From contig OZ037770.1 in NCBI GenBank assembly GCA_964035545.1, positions 11,460,463 to 11,524,462 on the forward strand: a DNA stretch of 64,000 nt, given 5' to 3'. This document shows positions 1-10,900 of this stretch, piece by piece. Source of the DNA: Bugula neritina (Eukaryota; Bryozoa; Gymnolaemata; Cheilostomatida; Bugulidae). Below the pieces are notes generated by a model. That model saw nothing but the letters and a program-made list of their open reading frames with translations. It was not told the DNA's origin and searched no databases. How positions within the stretch are numbered: the stretch's first letter is position 1; each line of letters starts with the position of its first letter. Position numbers and translations under genes: made by a program.

Positions 1-1953
1 TGTCAGGTTTCGTTAAAATTGATCATTTGGTCTCTATGCACATGTACATCAGCCAAAAAAACAGGGCCCCAGTGTAGTGAACTTTTCTGTATAATAATTT
101 AGAGTTGTCTTTCCAACTTTCTATTGTATATAATAACTTTTGTGCAATCATGTAAGCTGATTTCGGCTGAGAATCGGAGGTGTGAGGATGTCGGGATCGC
201 CGACTGGGTTCGCGACATGCGATCGGACAAGTCGTAATTTGACATCTTCTCGGTGACCCCGATTTTCGGACGCGATCGGCAGAAGTTTCTCGAAGGGATT
301 TTTATCCAGTATATAAGGAGGCGAGCTCACAGAGTAGATCAGCCTACCACTGAAACTCACAGGATACAGCCAAACACACAGATACTCTTATACCTTGCAA
401 TAAAGATTAGTCTACTCAACTTGGACAACCTTGTTTCTTATATTACGGAGTTATGCTCCCCACCTAATTGCGTTCTACCCACAACACTACTATATAAGCT
501 GCTTTCGTGACCTACAGAAACTCGTGAGAAAGGGGTCCTTAAGATACAGGGAACACTGTATCTAATATTAATTGCGCCAGGTTTTGTTTGGAAAGATAAC
601 TCTGAAGGAGGTACCCGATACGTAAATGTAGCTGCAACGCTCATCAATAGTGTTATTATTTTGGATTTACTGCATGCGTTATGAGGGAATTCCCCCAGTC
701 CAGGGTAAGTTTTCTTTTAATCTCGCGTCTGCGCAGAAAGCTCTAACACTAAAAATATCTGTTACTGGTTACTAAGTTACTAAAGTCTTCCGCGTCGAGG
801 TGAAGTTTGTCTCATTAATTGTTTACCGGCAGCAATAGCTGTAACTCTGTAAGAGTTAGCAAACTTGAAAGTGATATTCACTGTTATAAATTTTCAATTT
901 TAAAGTCAACTTATTATAATTTTATCATCTGTAGTTTCATCAAAGTTTCGGTTACACAGTTATACTGATAGTCATACAGATAGTGATACTCATACTCATA
1001 CTGTTTCACTCAATCTCACTCTGATTCACTTTACTCATAGTCAGTGACAGTCACACTGACACTCATTCACAGTACCACACTTAGTCTTGCTATGACAGCA
1101 AATGATCTAGTGTCAGTCACCGTGCCACATAGTTTTGAAAATTACAATGATTATGATAGCATTTTTAATCAGCAAGATACTTGTGAATTAGTTACTATTG
1201 CTCAGTCTCATGATCATCTTCATTTTGAGTTTTTACTTCACGTGCTCATGATGATGATGATCATAGTCATACTCGTAATGATATTGAAGTTTAAATTATC
1301 AAATGATAAAAATTAAAATATTAGTAAAGCATATGTTTTGAAATTGAATAAAACTGCTCAACAGAACTTATTTAACTTACAGGGCCTCTGCTGTAGACCG
1401 TAGAGGTAGATGCAGTAACAGAAGCATTAGAAACTACATATATTTATAACTATTTAAAATAGAAAAATTCCAACTTTTCCACATTGTATTGAATGTCAAT
1501 AAAATGTATCATTTCTTGGGATATTGAGTGAATTGCAAGGAAAACCTAATTCAAGGACCTTCATAATTTCTTTGGCTAGAAGTCGGGTTTCTTTGAATAA
1601 TTTTAAAAAATTGCTCTTGTTACTAATTGATTTATTATGTAATTGCTCTGGACCATTGTCTGCAGTACACAAGTGTGTATTTACATCATGGTATTACAAT
1701 ATATAGTTTATTATACAGCAAGGGTTCATTATTGAAAAGATCGTTTTTAAGTTTTAGAGAGTGCTTGAAATACATTATATCAGCACTGCAGTTTTATAGT
1801 TGAGTTACATTCTACATTCTTTAAAGATAGTAAGTAGTGAGTCAGAAGAAACGCAGAAATAAACTATTAAATTCTCTCATTACAGTGAACTACATGGGAT
1901 CTGAATACACTTTATAATATGTTCTCCTGTTTTATAATATAGAGTTGAGTGAA
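1..1953 (+). other. Upstream flank of gene copy 1
   Basis: No gene is supported here. It contains a solo LTR (73-494), a small inverted repeat at 542-563 (AGATACAG, 6-nt loop, CTGTATCT) found upstream of several copies, and simple sequence built from TGATACTCATACT-like words near 958-1040. A conserved stretch at 1382-1430 contains CCTCT...AGAGG arms. Just before the gene, 1880-1953 is conserved in all copies: a pyrimidine tract with TTACAG that could be a 5'-UTR splice acceptor, then an AT-rich TATAATATA stretch and the start codon. The transcription start is not visible. Confidence 0.5.
73..494 (+). mobile_element. Solo LTR (family with TGTAGT...ACTACA ends)
   Basis: Gene copy 2 and a second spacer repeat lack this block: their sequence runs directly from the CAGGG flank into CTGCTTTCGTGACC. 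The block begins TGTAGTGAAC, has a TATA motif (GTATATAAGG, about 312), a polyadenylation signal (AATAAAGATT, about 400) and ends ...CTACTATA, which is ...CTACTACA in the better preserved copy at 26402-26813. These are the parts of an LTR in plus orientation. The target-site duplication is not clean. The 160-300 part is rich in CGG/CGA words, recalling the U3 of the gypsy element at 4823. Confidence 0.65.
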
Positions 1954-4900
1954 ATGGCTGCAGCAAAAGAAGTTGAGTGTGGATTCTGTTTACTAAAAGA
2001 AAGTTTAGAGAATCCCAAATGTCTACCGTGTGGTCATGTACACTGTTTACTATGTCTTACTCGTAATGTTGATGTGAATGACATGATCAGGTGTCCCTGG
2101 TGTAGGTAAGTTAGTTTTGTATAGGCAGAACTGAGGCATGCTGTTAGTGAAGAGTTCACGATTTACGTCATATGTCTTAACTTATACTAAATTATTGTAT
2201 TCTATTATATATAGCTTGAACTATTGCTAAATGATCATGTGTCTTGTCATAGAGAAGTGTTTGATGTGAGAGTGGAGAATCTTCCATCTGCTGATGTAGC
2301 AGACAACTCCGTATCATGTGACGTCTGCACTAAAAAGGGGATGAAAAAAGTACCAGCAGTCATATACTGTACTGTGTGCCGTAAACTCTTCTGCAGAAAA
2401 CATGATGAGGTGATACTTTCATTAAATACTTCTTCAGTTGATATTCAACACTGCATACTCTAACTCAGCCTCTGATTACATACTGTTTTACTTGAATGTT
2501 GATTCATAAGAAAACACTGAGAGATCATGTTTCACTTTTATCTGTTTTATCTGCTCTCATGCAAACTGCACATTTATTTTTAGACTTTGTGTTGGTGAGA
2601 ATTTGTATGCTCCTATAAATTTTTGTAAATGTTTATATCATGTATTTGTAAGTTTCGTTTCTTTTCCACTATATGGATAGTTGAGTTATATTTCTCAGTA
2701 AATATATATTCTGTTATATTCAGTCACATGATGACACCAATGATGACCACCAGAAGATGACCATATCTGACTACAGAATACAAGCCAAGAGACTGGAGAG
2801 AAGAGTTTGTCCCAAACACACAGCATATCCCTACATACACGGGTGTAAAGTCTGTTTACAGCTGTTCTGTTTAAAGTGTGTCTCTTCAGGCAACTTGTGT
2901 GTTGGAGGTAAGAAAATTCTGCTGCAGTTATCTGCTAAAGTTTAGTAAATTTAACAAACAACAAGACCTCCTTCGTAGGAGAGCAACACTAGTGTAGTCG
3001 TTAGAGCACTGGTCAATGGTTTGGAGTCCTAGTGAAGGTCATTGGTGATGCTAGGAAGAGCGTTTAGTCATAACTATTTAATTGTCACAATAGAAAACAA
3101 TACTTTAACCTACTTCCATCAGATGTTTGTTTGTTTGTTTTCATCAATATATATACATACATAAAGTAAAAAAAAATACAAGGGATCACCCAAAGGAGGT
3201 AATGATGAGGCCCAATAGTGCGCCATAGCAGAGGTTAGTCAAAGCCAGAGCCTGAATTGATTAACAATTAGTCAGTTAAGCCAGTCAAGTTATGTGAATT
3301 AAGTTAAGTCGGTTAAGTAAGTCAGTAAAGTAAATCAGTTAAGTTAAGTCATAGCTCTCCGGCAAAAACGCAAAAACTCACACTCGCCCTGAATGCACCG
3401 TGATCAGACTGGTTTTTAAGCTCAGGTTTTAACCTGTTCCCTAGCACTGACTCCCGATAACATGTACTTCTTTGACCTGCAATGGTAGAGAAAAAAGGAA
3501 CGGGAAGATTTGATATTGAGAAGCGTGTACTGTAGGAGTGAACAATTAAACTTTTGTTAGTGCTAGAGTAGTAAAATTTATGGGCTTTTTGCAAAATTTT
3601 CAGCTTATATAAATTTTCTATTTGAAGAATGCTAGCTTTTTTTTTAAAGAGAGGGGCTGTGTGATGCAAAATTTTTTTTAAAAAATATACTGCAAAATTT
3701 TTTTTGCAGTATATTTTTAAAAAAGATTTTTTGCATCACACAGCCCCTCTCACAGGAGTGGCTGTTATAAACCATTTGAGTTTTATGACCCCCTCAGTAG
3801 ATCTGAGATTAAATTAAATTAAATCAATGGTAGAGTTTGAGTCAATGTGATATTAAACGATCTGTTTTATTATTGCTTTTAGAATTATTATGCTTTCATA
3901 GCTTTTTGTTATGTCATTGAGGAATTAAAATAACCTTACCTATGTGATAACTCTATCCAGCAGGCTGTAATGCAAAAAATTGTTTCTGTATATAATATTA
4001 GTTTGTTGTTCATCCAGTAGTCTTAGCATGTAGTGATATTTCAACTTCTCACTACCTTCTTGTTATGTAGTACTGGTTACTTGACTGTCTAACTACTGTG
4101 AGGTTATATTACTGTAGTGCTATCAGGTTAGCGAAATGTGGGCTTTTTTCATTTACTTTCATTTAAATTCTAGATTCTAAACACGACATCGTTAATCTAG
4201 ATGATTTAATCAAAGAGCTTATCGATATAGATGATCTTCTCACCACTGAAGACAAGATGTCTGCTTTCTTCAAACACCTTTCTAAAACTGTGTCAGACTT
4301 TGATAATGAGACAGAGGAATTGCTGAATATTCTTCATACACAGCGTGATGAACAGGTTCTGTGTTTATAGAAATACTTTCTGTTACTCTGTAATCTACAT
4401 TCTGTAGTCAGGTGTTAGTAAAACATTACAATACTAATACTTAAGAGTAACAGCTAGCTAACTAGTTACTATTCTGTGTTTATTAAGGCACTATTTTGAC
4501 TTTAGAATTTAGAAATGTTATGCGGAAGATATGTGCAGTTTTTTAACTCAGTTTTGGAAAAAAATTTTCTAATAAGTTGTCAATATTCTACAATGTGATG
4601 ATACAATGTATGATGTAGTTGACTGAAGTGAGACTGAAGTATGAGAAACTGGAGATGGAATTCTTAGCTAGTAGAAAGAAGACTAAAGAGGAGCTGAACC
4701 GATACATGGAAAGAGAAGTTGAAACTGTTTTGTCTCAACTGAGTAACAGTAGAATGAAGATAGAAGCTCAACTTCGACAAAACCATCAGGTGAGCAGTGT
4801 TTATGAAATATATTTATAATAGTGTGGTAAATTTATGTTGTGTGTGTGTGTCCTTTGTTGCCGAGATCGGTACTTCGGTCCTCCGAAACACCGATATGCC

Positions 4901-7900
4901 GATTCTCGGCATATCGGAACACCGAAGTACCGAAATGCCGGATTCGGCATTTCGGATTCCCGAAGTACCGATATTCGGTATTTCGGGCCTCCGATCTCGG
5001 CAAACAAAGGAATGTCTTTGTCCTGCATGTATATAAAAGCCAGCGAGTTCCAGTATAGTTCAGTCTGCTACTGGAGCTCGCTGGATAAAGACCATTGATT
5101 CACTCGGACTATACTACAATAAAGATTATCTACATTTTACCTTATTTCTCGCCTTGTTTCTCATACAAGCATGTAACAGCACTAGTTTCATTCACAATCC
5201 ACAAAACTATCACATTGGTGGCAGCGGTGGGATTCTACGAATAGCTAGTTGCTAAGAGAAATAGGATGGCCCCAGGGGACCCAGCCCCTGAGGCAGCAGC
5301 ACCACCAGCCCTCACTATTGAGGCGCTGGTCACAGCCCTCCAGGGATTGCGGGGGCAAGGACAGGCAGCACCTGGTGACAGGTATCGCCTCCAGCCCCCG
5401 ACTTTCGGAGGAGATGGAGACGTGGAACAGTTCATCAAGGAGTTCGAGGACGTGGCCGCCACCGCTGAATGGCCAGTACGGGTGCGCGTCCTCCAACTCC
5501 GGGCCTGTCTGACAGGCCGGGCCAGGAACTTCGCACTGGGACCCGACGAAGCCCACATCCTGCGGGCTCTTAGGGCCCGGTTCGGGTTGACCACGGAAGA
5601 GGCGTCAGACCAGCTACAAGTGATGAGGAGAGACCGAAGGACATCTCTGGAAGATCACGCTAACGAGGTAGAGCGCCTGGCTCAGGCTGCTTTCGGTCAC
5701 GCCACTGGCGACGATCGGAAGCGCCTCGTTTTTAACGCGTTCTTCCGGAGTGTGAACCACCCGGACCTCCAGCGGTACTGGCTAGCCGCAAAGGTCAAGA
5801 GCCTGGACGAAGCACTAGAGATGGGGAAGGCCTACTTCCAGGTGGAAGAGCCACGGAGGGCGAACTACGCAGCTCGCCAGGTGGCCGGAGATGCAGAAGA
5901 GATACCCCCAACCCCACAAGTGGCAGCAGCAGCTACCCCGTCACCTGAGCAGACGCAGCTCAACATGCTGATGAGCATGATGAAAGGCCTGCAGGCTACA
6001 GTGACGGAGTTGCAGCGCAACCAGACGGACAGGCGGGCTCCCCGCTCGCGGGACGACCCTGTCCGCCCCCCTATGCCCACTTGCTGGGAGTGCGGGATGC
6101 CAGGACATGTGAGAAGGCACTGCCCTAAGGGACAGAAGCCTTTAAACACCCGAGGCTCACGGTGAATTCCGCCACCCGTGGGCCCCACGCCAATTCGGTC
6201 CGGGATAGGACTCGGAAGACAACAGAAGAGACCTCTCCAGAGTCGACCTATATCGAGTGGCACGCAAACCGGAGATCTCGGAGACCGAAAGGCCTACCCG
6301 ATCCTCCTGCCCTGCCACTCGATACCCGGATGGAACTAGAAGAAACCGGATGGCAGGCACCTCGGAGATCTCGGAGGCCGCAAGGTCTACCCGATCCTCC
6401 AGCCTGGCCACTCCGTAACCGGTTCGCGGGGTTGCCCGAGGAGGTTGTGGAGGAGGATTCAGCTTACTCGCAAGAGTATCCCAAGCTACCCTCCCGACCT
6501 CAGAAAACCCCCGTTGTCTCTAAGACGAAGAGGAGGCCCGCTGTGCGGACCCAAGTCGTGTCTCCCCCAGAGACTGACCGCTCCAGGAGCACCCAGCCGT
6601 ATGGAAGCAGCTACTTCCTGCCCGGAAAGATTTCGGGTAAAGCTGCCACATTCCTACTGGATACTGGGTGCACTACCAACCTGCTGAGTAGGCGTCTCTT
6701 TGACACCCTTGGTGCACGAGAGCGGGCGAGCCTCGAGCCGTATGAAGGTGCGCATGGTACGTTGGCGGACGGATCATGCATTCCTTTCTACGGCGTCATT
6801 TCACTACCTGGACGCGTCCGTGATCAAGCAGTTCACGAGACGTTCATAGTCAGCCAGCTGAAGGAGGACGCCATCTTGGGAATGCCCTTCCTGGAGAAAC
6901 ACCAGTGCCACATGGATTTCCAGAAGTCAGTGGTGGTGATGGCTGGGAAGGAACTTGTCTGTGTTGACAAGTTTGGCAGGCCCTTGGTGGGCGGAGTCCA
7001 GGTAGTGCGGGACTGCACAGTTCCGGGGAGGTCCCAGGCGACTCTCCGATGCAGAGTCAACTGCAAGGAGATCGCCGGCCTGGGGATGGTTGAAGGAACG
7101 CACGGAGCCATCCGACTAGCAAACAGCCTGAATCGGCTAGATTGTCGGCAAGAGCTCCTCGTGCAGTGCATCAACCCCTTCACGGAACCTGTCCATTTAT
7201 CGGCTGGAGCGCTGGTGGGGAAGTACCACTCCATCCAGGAAGCGGATGTGGGTCCGGCACTGGAGACAGTGGCCGACAACCAGGGAAATCCCCCTCACAC
7301 CAGACGAGAAGCAGTCCCGGAGCATCTGGCTGACCTGTATGGCGGAGCATGCGGAAACTGTACGAGTAGTACTGAACGCCAAGTACTGGCTCAACTACTC
7401 GCGGAGTACAGTGATGTCTTCAGTCGTGGCGATAGAGACATGGGGCTGACTAAGGTTATCTCTCACGAGATACCCCTGGCAGCCGACACCACTCCCATCA
7501 GGCAGCCTACCCGACGTCTGGGCCCGGAGAAGGAGAAGGAGGTGAGCCGACAGGTACAGGATCTTCTGGACCGGGATCTGATTGAGCCTGCCCACGGTGC
7601 GTGGAGCTCCCCAGTGGTCCTGGTCAAGAAGAAGGATGGTAGCTGGAGATTCTGCGTGGACTACCGCAGACTCAACAACGCTACCATCCAGGACGCCTAC
7701 CCTCTCCCCCGGATAGATGAGTCTCTAGACGCCCTCGCGGGTAGCAAGTACTTCAGTACTTTGGATCTGCTTAGTGGGTACTGGCAAGTGCCCCTCAGCC
7801 CTGATGCACAGGACAAAGCAGCATTCATTACTCGTGACGGGCTCTGGAAATGGAAAGTACTGCCATTCGGACTGACGTCCGCTCCGGCAACATTCCAACG

Positions 7901-10900
7901 ACTCATGGAGCAAGTCCTCAGTGGGTTACACTGGAAGACCCTCCTCATCTATCTGGACGACGTCATTGTCATCTCCCCAGACTTCTCGACTCATGTCAGC
8001 CGTCTGCGGGAGGTCTTTGACCGTCTCCGGGCTGCTGGACTGAAGCTGAAGCCCTCCAAGTGTGCACTCCTGCAGCCAGAAGTCACGTACCTGGGCCATG
8101 TGGTTGGCCGTGATGGGGTCGCTACCGATCCAGAGAAGGTACAAGCTGTGAAGGAGTGGACTGTTCCCCGTGACCTCCCTGAGTTGCGTGCTTTCCTGGG
8201 CCTAGTAGGGTACTACCGGCAGTACATACCTAGGTTCGCAGGAGTGGCTCAACCGTTAAATCGGCTGACCGCGAAGGTAGTCCGGTGGCAGTGGACACAG
8301 GAGGAGCAACAGGCATTCGACCACCTCAAGCAACGGCTAATGGAAGCGCCAATCCTGGCGTATCCTGATCCAGCCAAGAAGTACATCCTGGACACCGACG
8401 CCAGCGACCACAGCGTGGGAGCCGTCTTGTCTCAAGTCCAGGGTGGAAGTGAAGTGGTCGTGGCTTACTATAGCAAGACTCTCGCGGCCGCCGAGAAGAA
8501 CTACTGCACCACTAGGAAGGAACTCCTAGCAGTAGTCAAGGCGGTCAAGCACTTTCGGCCATATCTGTATGGGAAATCGTTCCGTCTGCGAACAGACCAT
8601 GCATCACTGATATGGCTGTGTAAACGTGCAGAGCCCTCGAGCCAGGTGGCTCGTTGGCTAGAGATTCTTGCTGAGTTCTCCTACCGGATAGAGCACCGTG
8701 CAGGCCGGAAGCATGGGAACGCCGACGGCATGAGCCGCCGGCCGGTAGAGGACTGTAAGCAATGCCTACACATTGAACGGCGGGACGGGGGACCCGCTCG
8801 CCTTGACGTGGAAGCAGGACTAGTGGAGGGCACCACCTACCAGTGGGAGCACGGCCATCTTCGGACCGAAACCCACCAGGACGGTGTCCAGGCACTCCAC
8901 GCCAACCCTACTCTGCACCAGAACGTCAAGGAGCTGTGCCGACTCCAGGAGACGCTACCCGGCGCGGTAGCAGACATCTTCCGGGCCAAGAAGGAGAGCC
9001 GACGGCCTAGCGAGGAACAGCAGCGACAGGGGGACGTTGAGTTCCAACTCCTCTGCCGTCGCTGGGATGCCCTCAAGGTCAGTCCCGATGGCCTCCTGAT
9101 GATAACGTTAGCAGCAGACAACCGCCAGCAGAAGAGGGACCGCGTCGTCTGTCCACGCGCCCTCCGGCGGGAACTGATCTGGGACACCCATAAGCAGGCT
9201 CATGCTGGAGTCAGTCGGGTCATCAGGTGTCTGCGGCTACGTTGGTATTGGCCCGGAATGACTCGGGACGTACGACTGCGGGTACGGCAATGCGAGGTCT
9301 GCCAAGCTAGCAAGCATGGCCGCTCCACGGAAACCACTGGTCGACGCCGGCTGTACGCTGGTCGACCGTGGCAAGTAGTGGCGGTAGACCTCGTCGGGCC
9401 TATGCCGTTATCCACCAGAGGGAACACCTGGATACTGGTGCTCACGGACCACTTTACCCGGTGGGCGGACGCTCTGGCTATTCCAGACGCCACCGCCCCC
9501 ACGGTGGCCCGGACCCTGGACCAACATGTATTCTGTTACCTCGGTTTGCCCGAGCAGATACATACAGACCAGGGTGCCCAGTTCCAGTCCCAGCTCATGG
9601 GAGACCTCTGCCGGATATGGGGGGTGAACCAGAGTCGGACCACCCCATATCACCCGCAAGGGAACGGAGTCGTCGAGAGGAACAACAGGATGTTGGGTGA
9701 CGCGCTCCGGAGCCTGCTGCTTGGTCGAGGTCAGGAAGAATGGGACGTGGTGCTGCCGCAGATCATGCGGGCTTACCGCAGCACACCACACTCCGCCACG
9801 CAGGAGACCCCAAACTTCCTGATGTTAGGCCGAGAGACGCGGGTCCCGGAACACCTGACGTACCATGTTCCTGCCCCCGAGTCACCGGTACACGAATATG
9901 TGGAGGGTCTGATGGACATCATGGGCAAAGCTCATGATGCGCTGCGCACCCAGCAGTGGCAGACCCGCACAGAGGACTCAGAGGAGCCCCCGTTGTACCA
10001 AGTGGGAGACTGGGTCTGGATGGTGAGTTACCGTAGGCGGCGCGGACAGTCGGCTAAGCTTCAGCCCAAGTTCGTCGGCCCCTACTGCGTAGTAGAGGTG
10101 CTGCCCAACCACACATACCGTGTGGAGCGCTCTGGACAGGTCTCTGTCCAGAGCGAGCAGCGCCTCAAACCTTACCATGCCAGCCCAGACGCGGTGGGTC
10201 AGGCTCCACCCCTCTTTGAGCCCCACCGTCAGCCCAACCGACGTGGACGGGCCACCCGGCCCCGTGAGGTGGAGATTATGGTCCCCAGGGAGGCAGACCA
10301 GGAGCAAGCCGCCCTGATAGAGCAGCTGGAGCGACAGCAGAGAGCGGAGCGGGAGCAGGAACAGCAGCAAGCCCTTGGCTCACAACCCTTCCCGGGGGAG
10401 GACACCCCCACCCCCGTACGGGGTGAAGACGGGGACCCCCCTACCAGGGCAGCCCAGGAGCCACCAACACCACCAGAGTCTGTTCCACTTGAGAGGAGCC
10501 AGCGGCCAAGAAGACCTCCCAGGTACCTGGCAGACTATGCTGTAGGACACCTGGAGGGGCCCCCTCCTGAGGAAGACCCCCCCCCCACACTGACTGCCAC
10601 CCCATCTTGGTTGGAAATTCCCTCCATCACCCCGGAGAATTCCACCAAGAAGAAGAAATGGCCGACCGAATTTCGGAAGACACTCGATCACGCGAGTTGT
10701 CTTCTCGAAATCCGGGGGAAATTCCCACGAGTCACGCGACTCGGGCTTCAGCAGGTAAAACTTCTGAAGCACGAGGTTCGGCCATTTCTCATTCTGACTT
10801 CACACAGCTCGCACGGCAGTTGCAACTCAAACTAAATTCTGATTCTAATACTCATTTTTACTTTACCACTGTTCTCCGTACGCTATCAGCAGCTATGGGA

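Larger units (their letters stand above)
1..7646. repeat. Left copy of a ~56.36-kb-period tandem segmental duplication
   Basis: This stretch repeats almost base for base at 56362-64000, with an offset of 56361 at the start and 56354 after two small indels. It covers a solo LTR, the upstream region of gene copy 1, exons 1-5, and the first part of the gypsy element inserted in intron 5. By eye I noticed nine differences: substitutions near 239, 275, 3237, 4707, 5730, 7199 and 7606, a 6-bp indel near 978 and a 1-bp A-run indel near 3490. Both copies continue past the window edges, so the full repeat length is unknown. Either a very recent duplication or an uncollapsed haplotype would explain it. 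Confidence 0.93.

Noticed and set aside
1044-1316. 90-codon ORF upstream of copies 1, 3 and 6
   Set aside because: Of the differences between the copy 1 and copy 3 versions, essentially all that I could see change the amino acid, and copy 2 breaks the frame. It consists of simple CATACT/GATGATG-type sequence.
4797-5098. Overlapping ORFs in several frames across the LTR
   Set aside because: They arise because the palindromic CCGA/TCGG sequence lacks stop codons in both strands. They are inside U3/R and have no family signature.
5235-5594. Antisense ORFs across gag and pol (for example 5235-5594, 6833-7279, 9408-9791)
   Set aside because: Shadows of the GC-rich sense frame; no independent domains.
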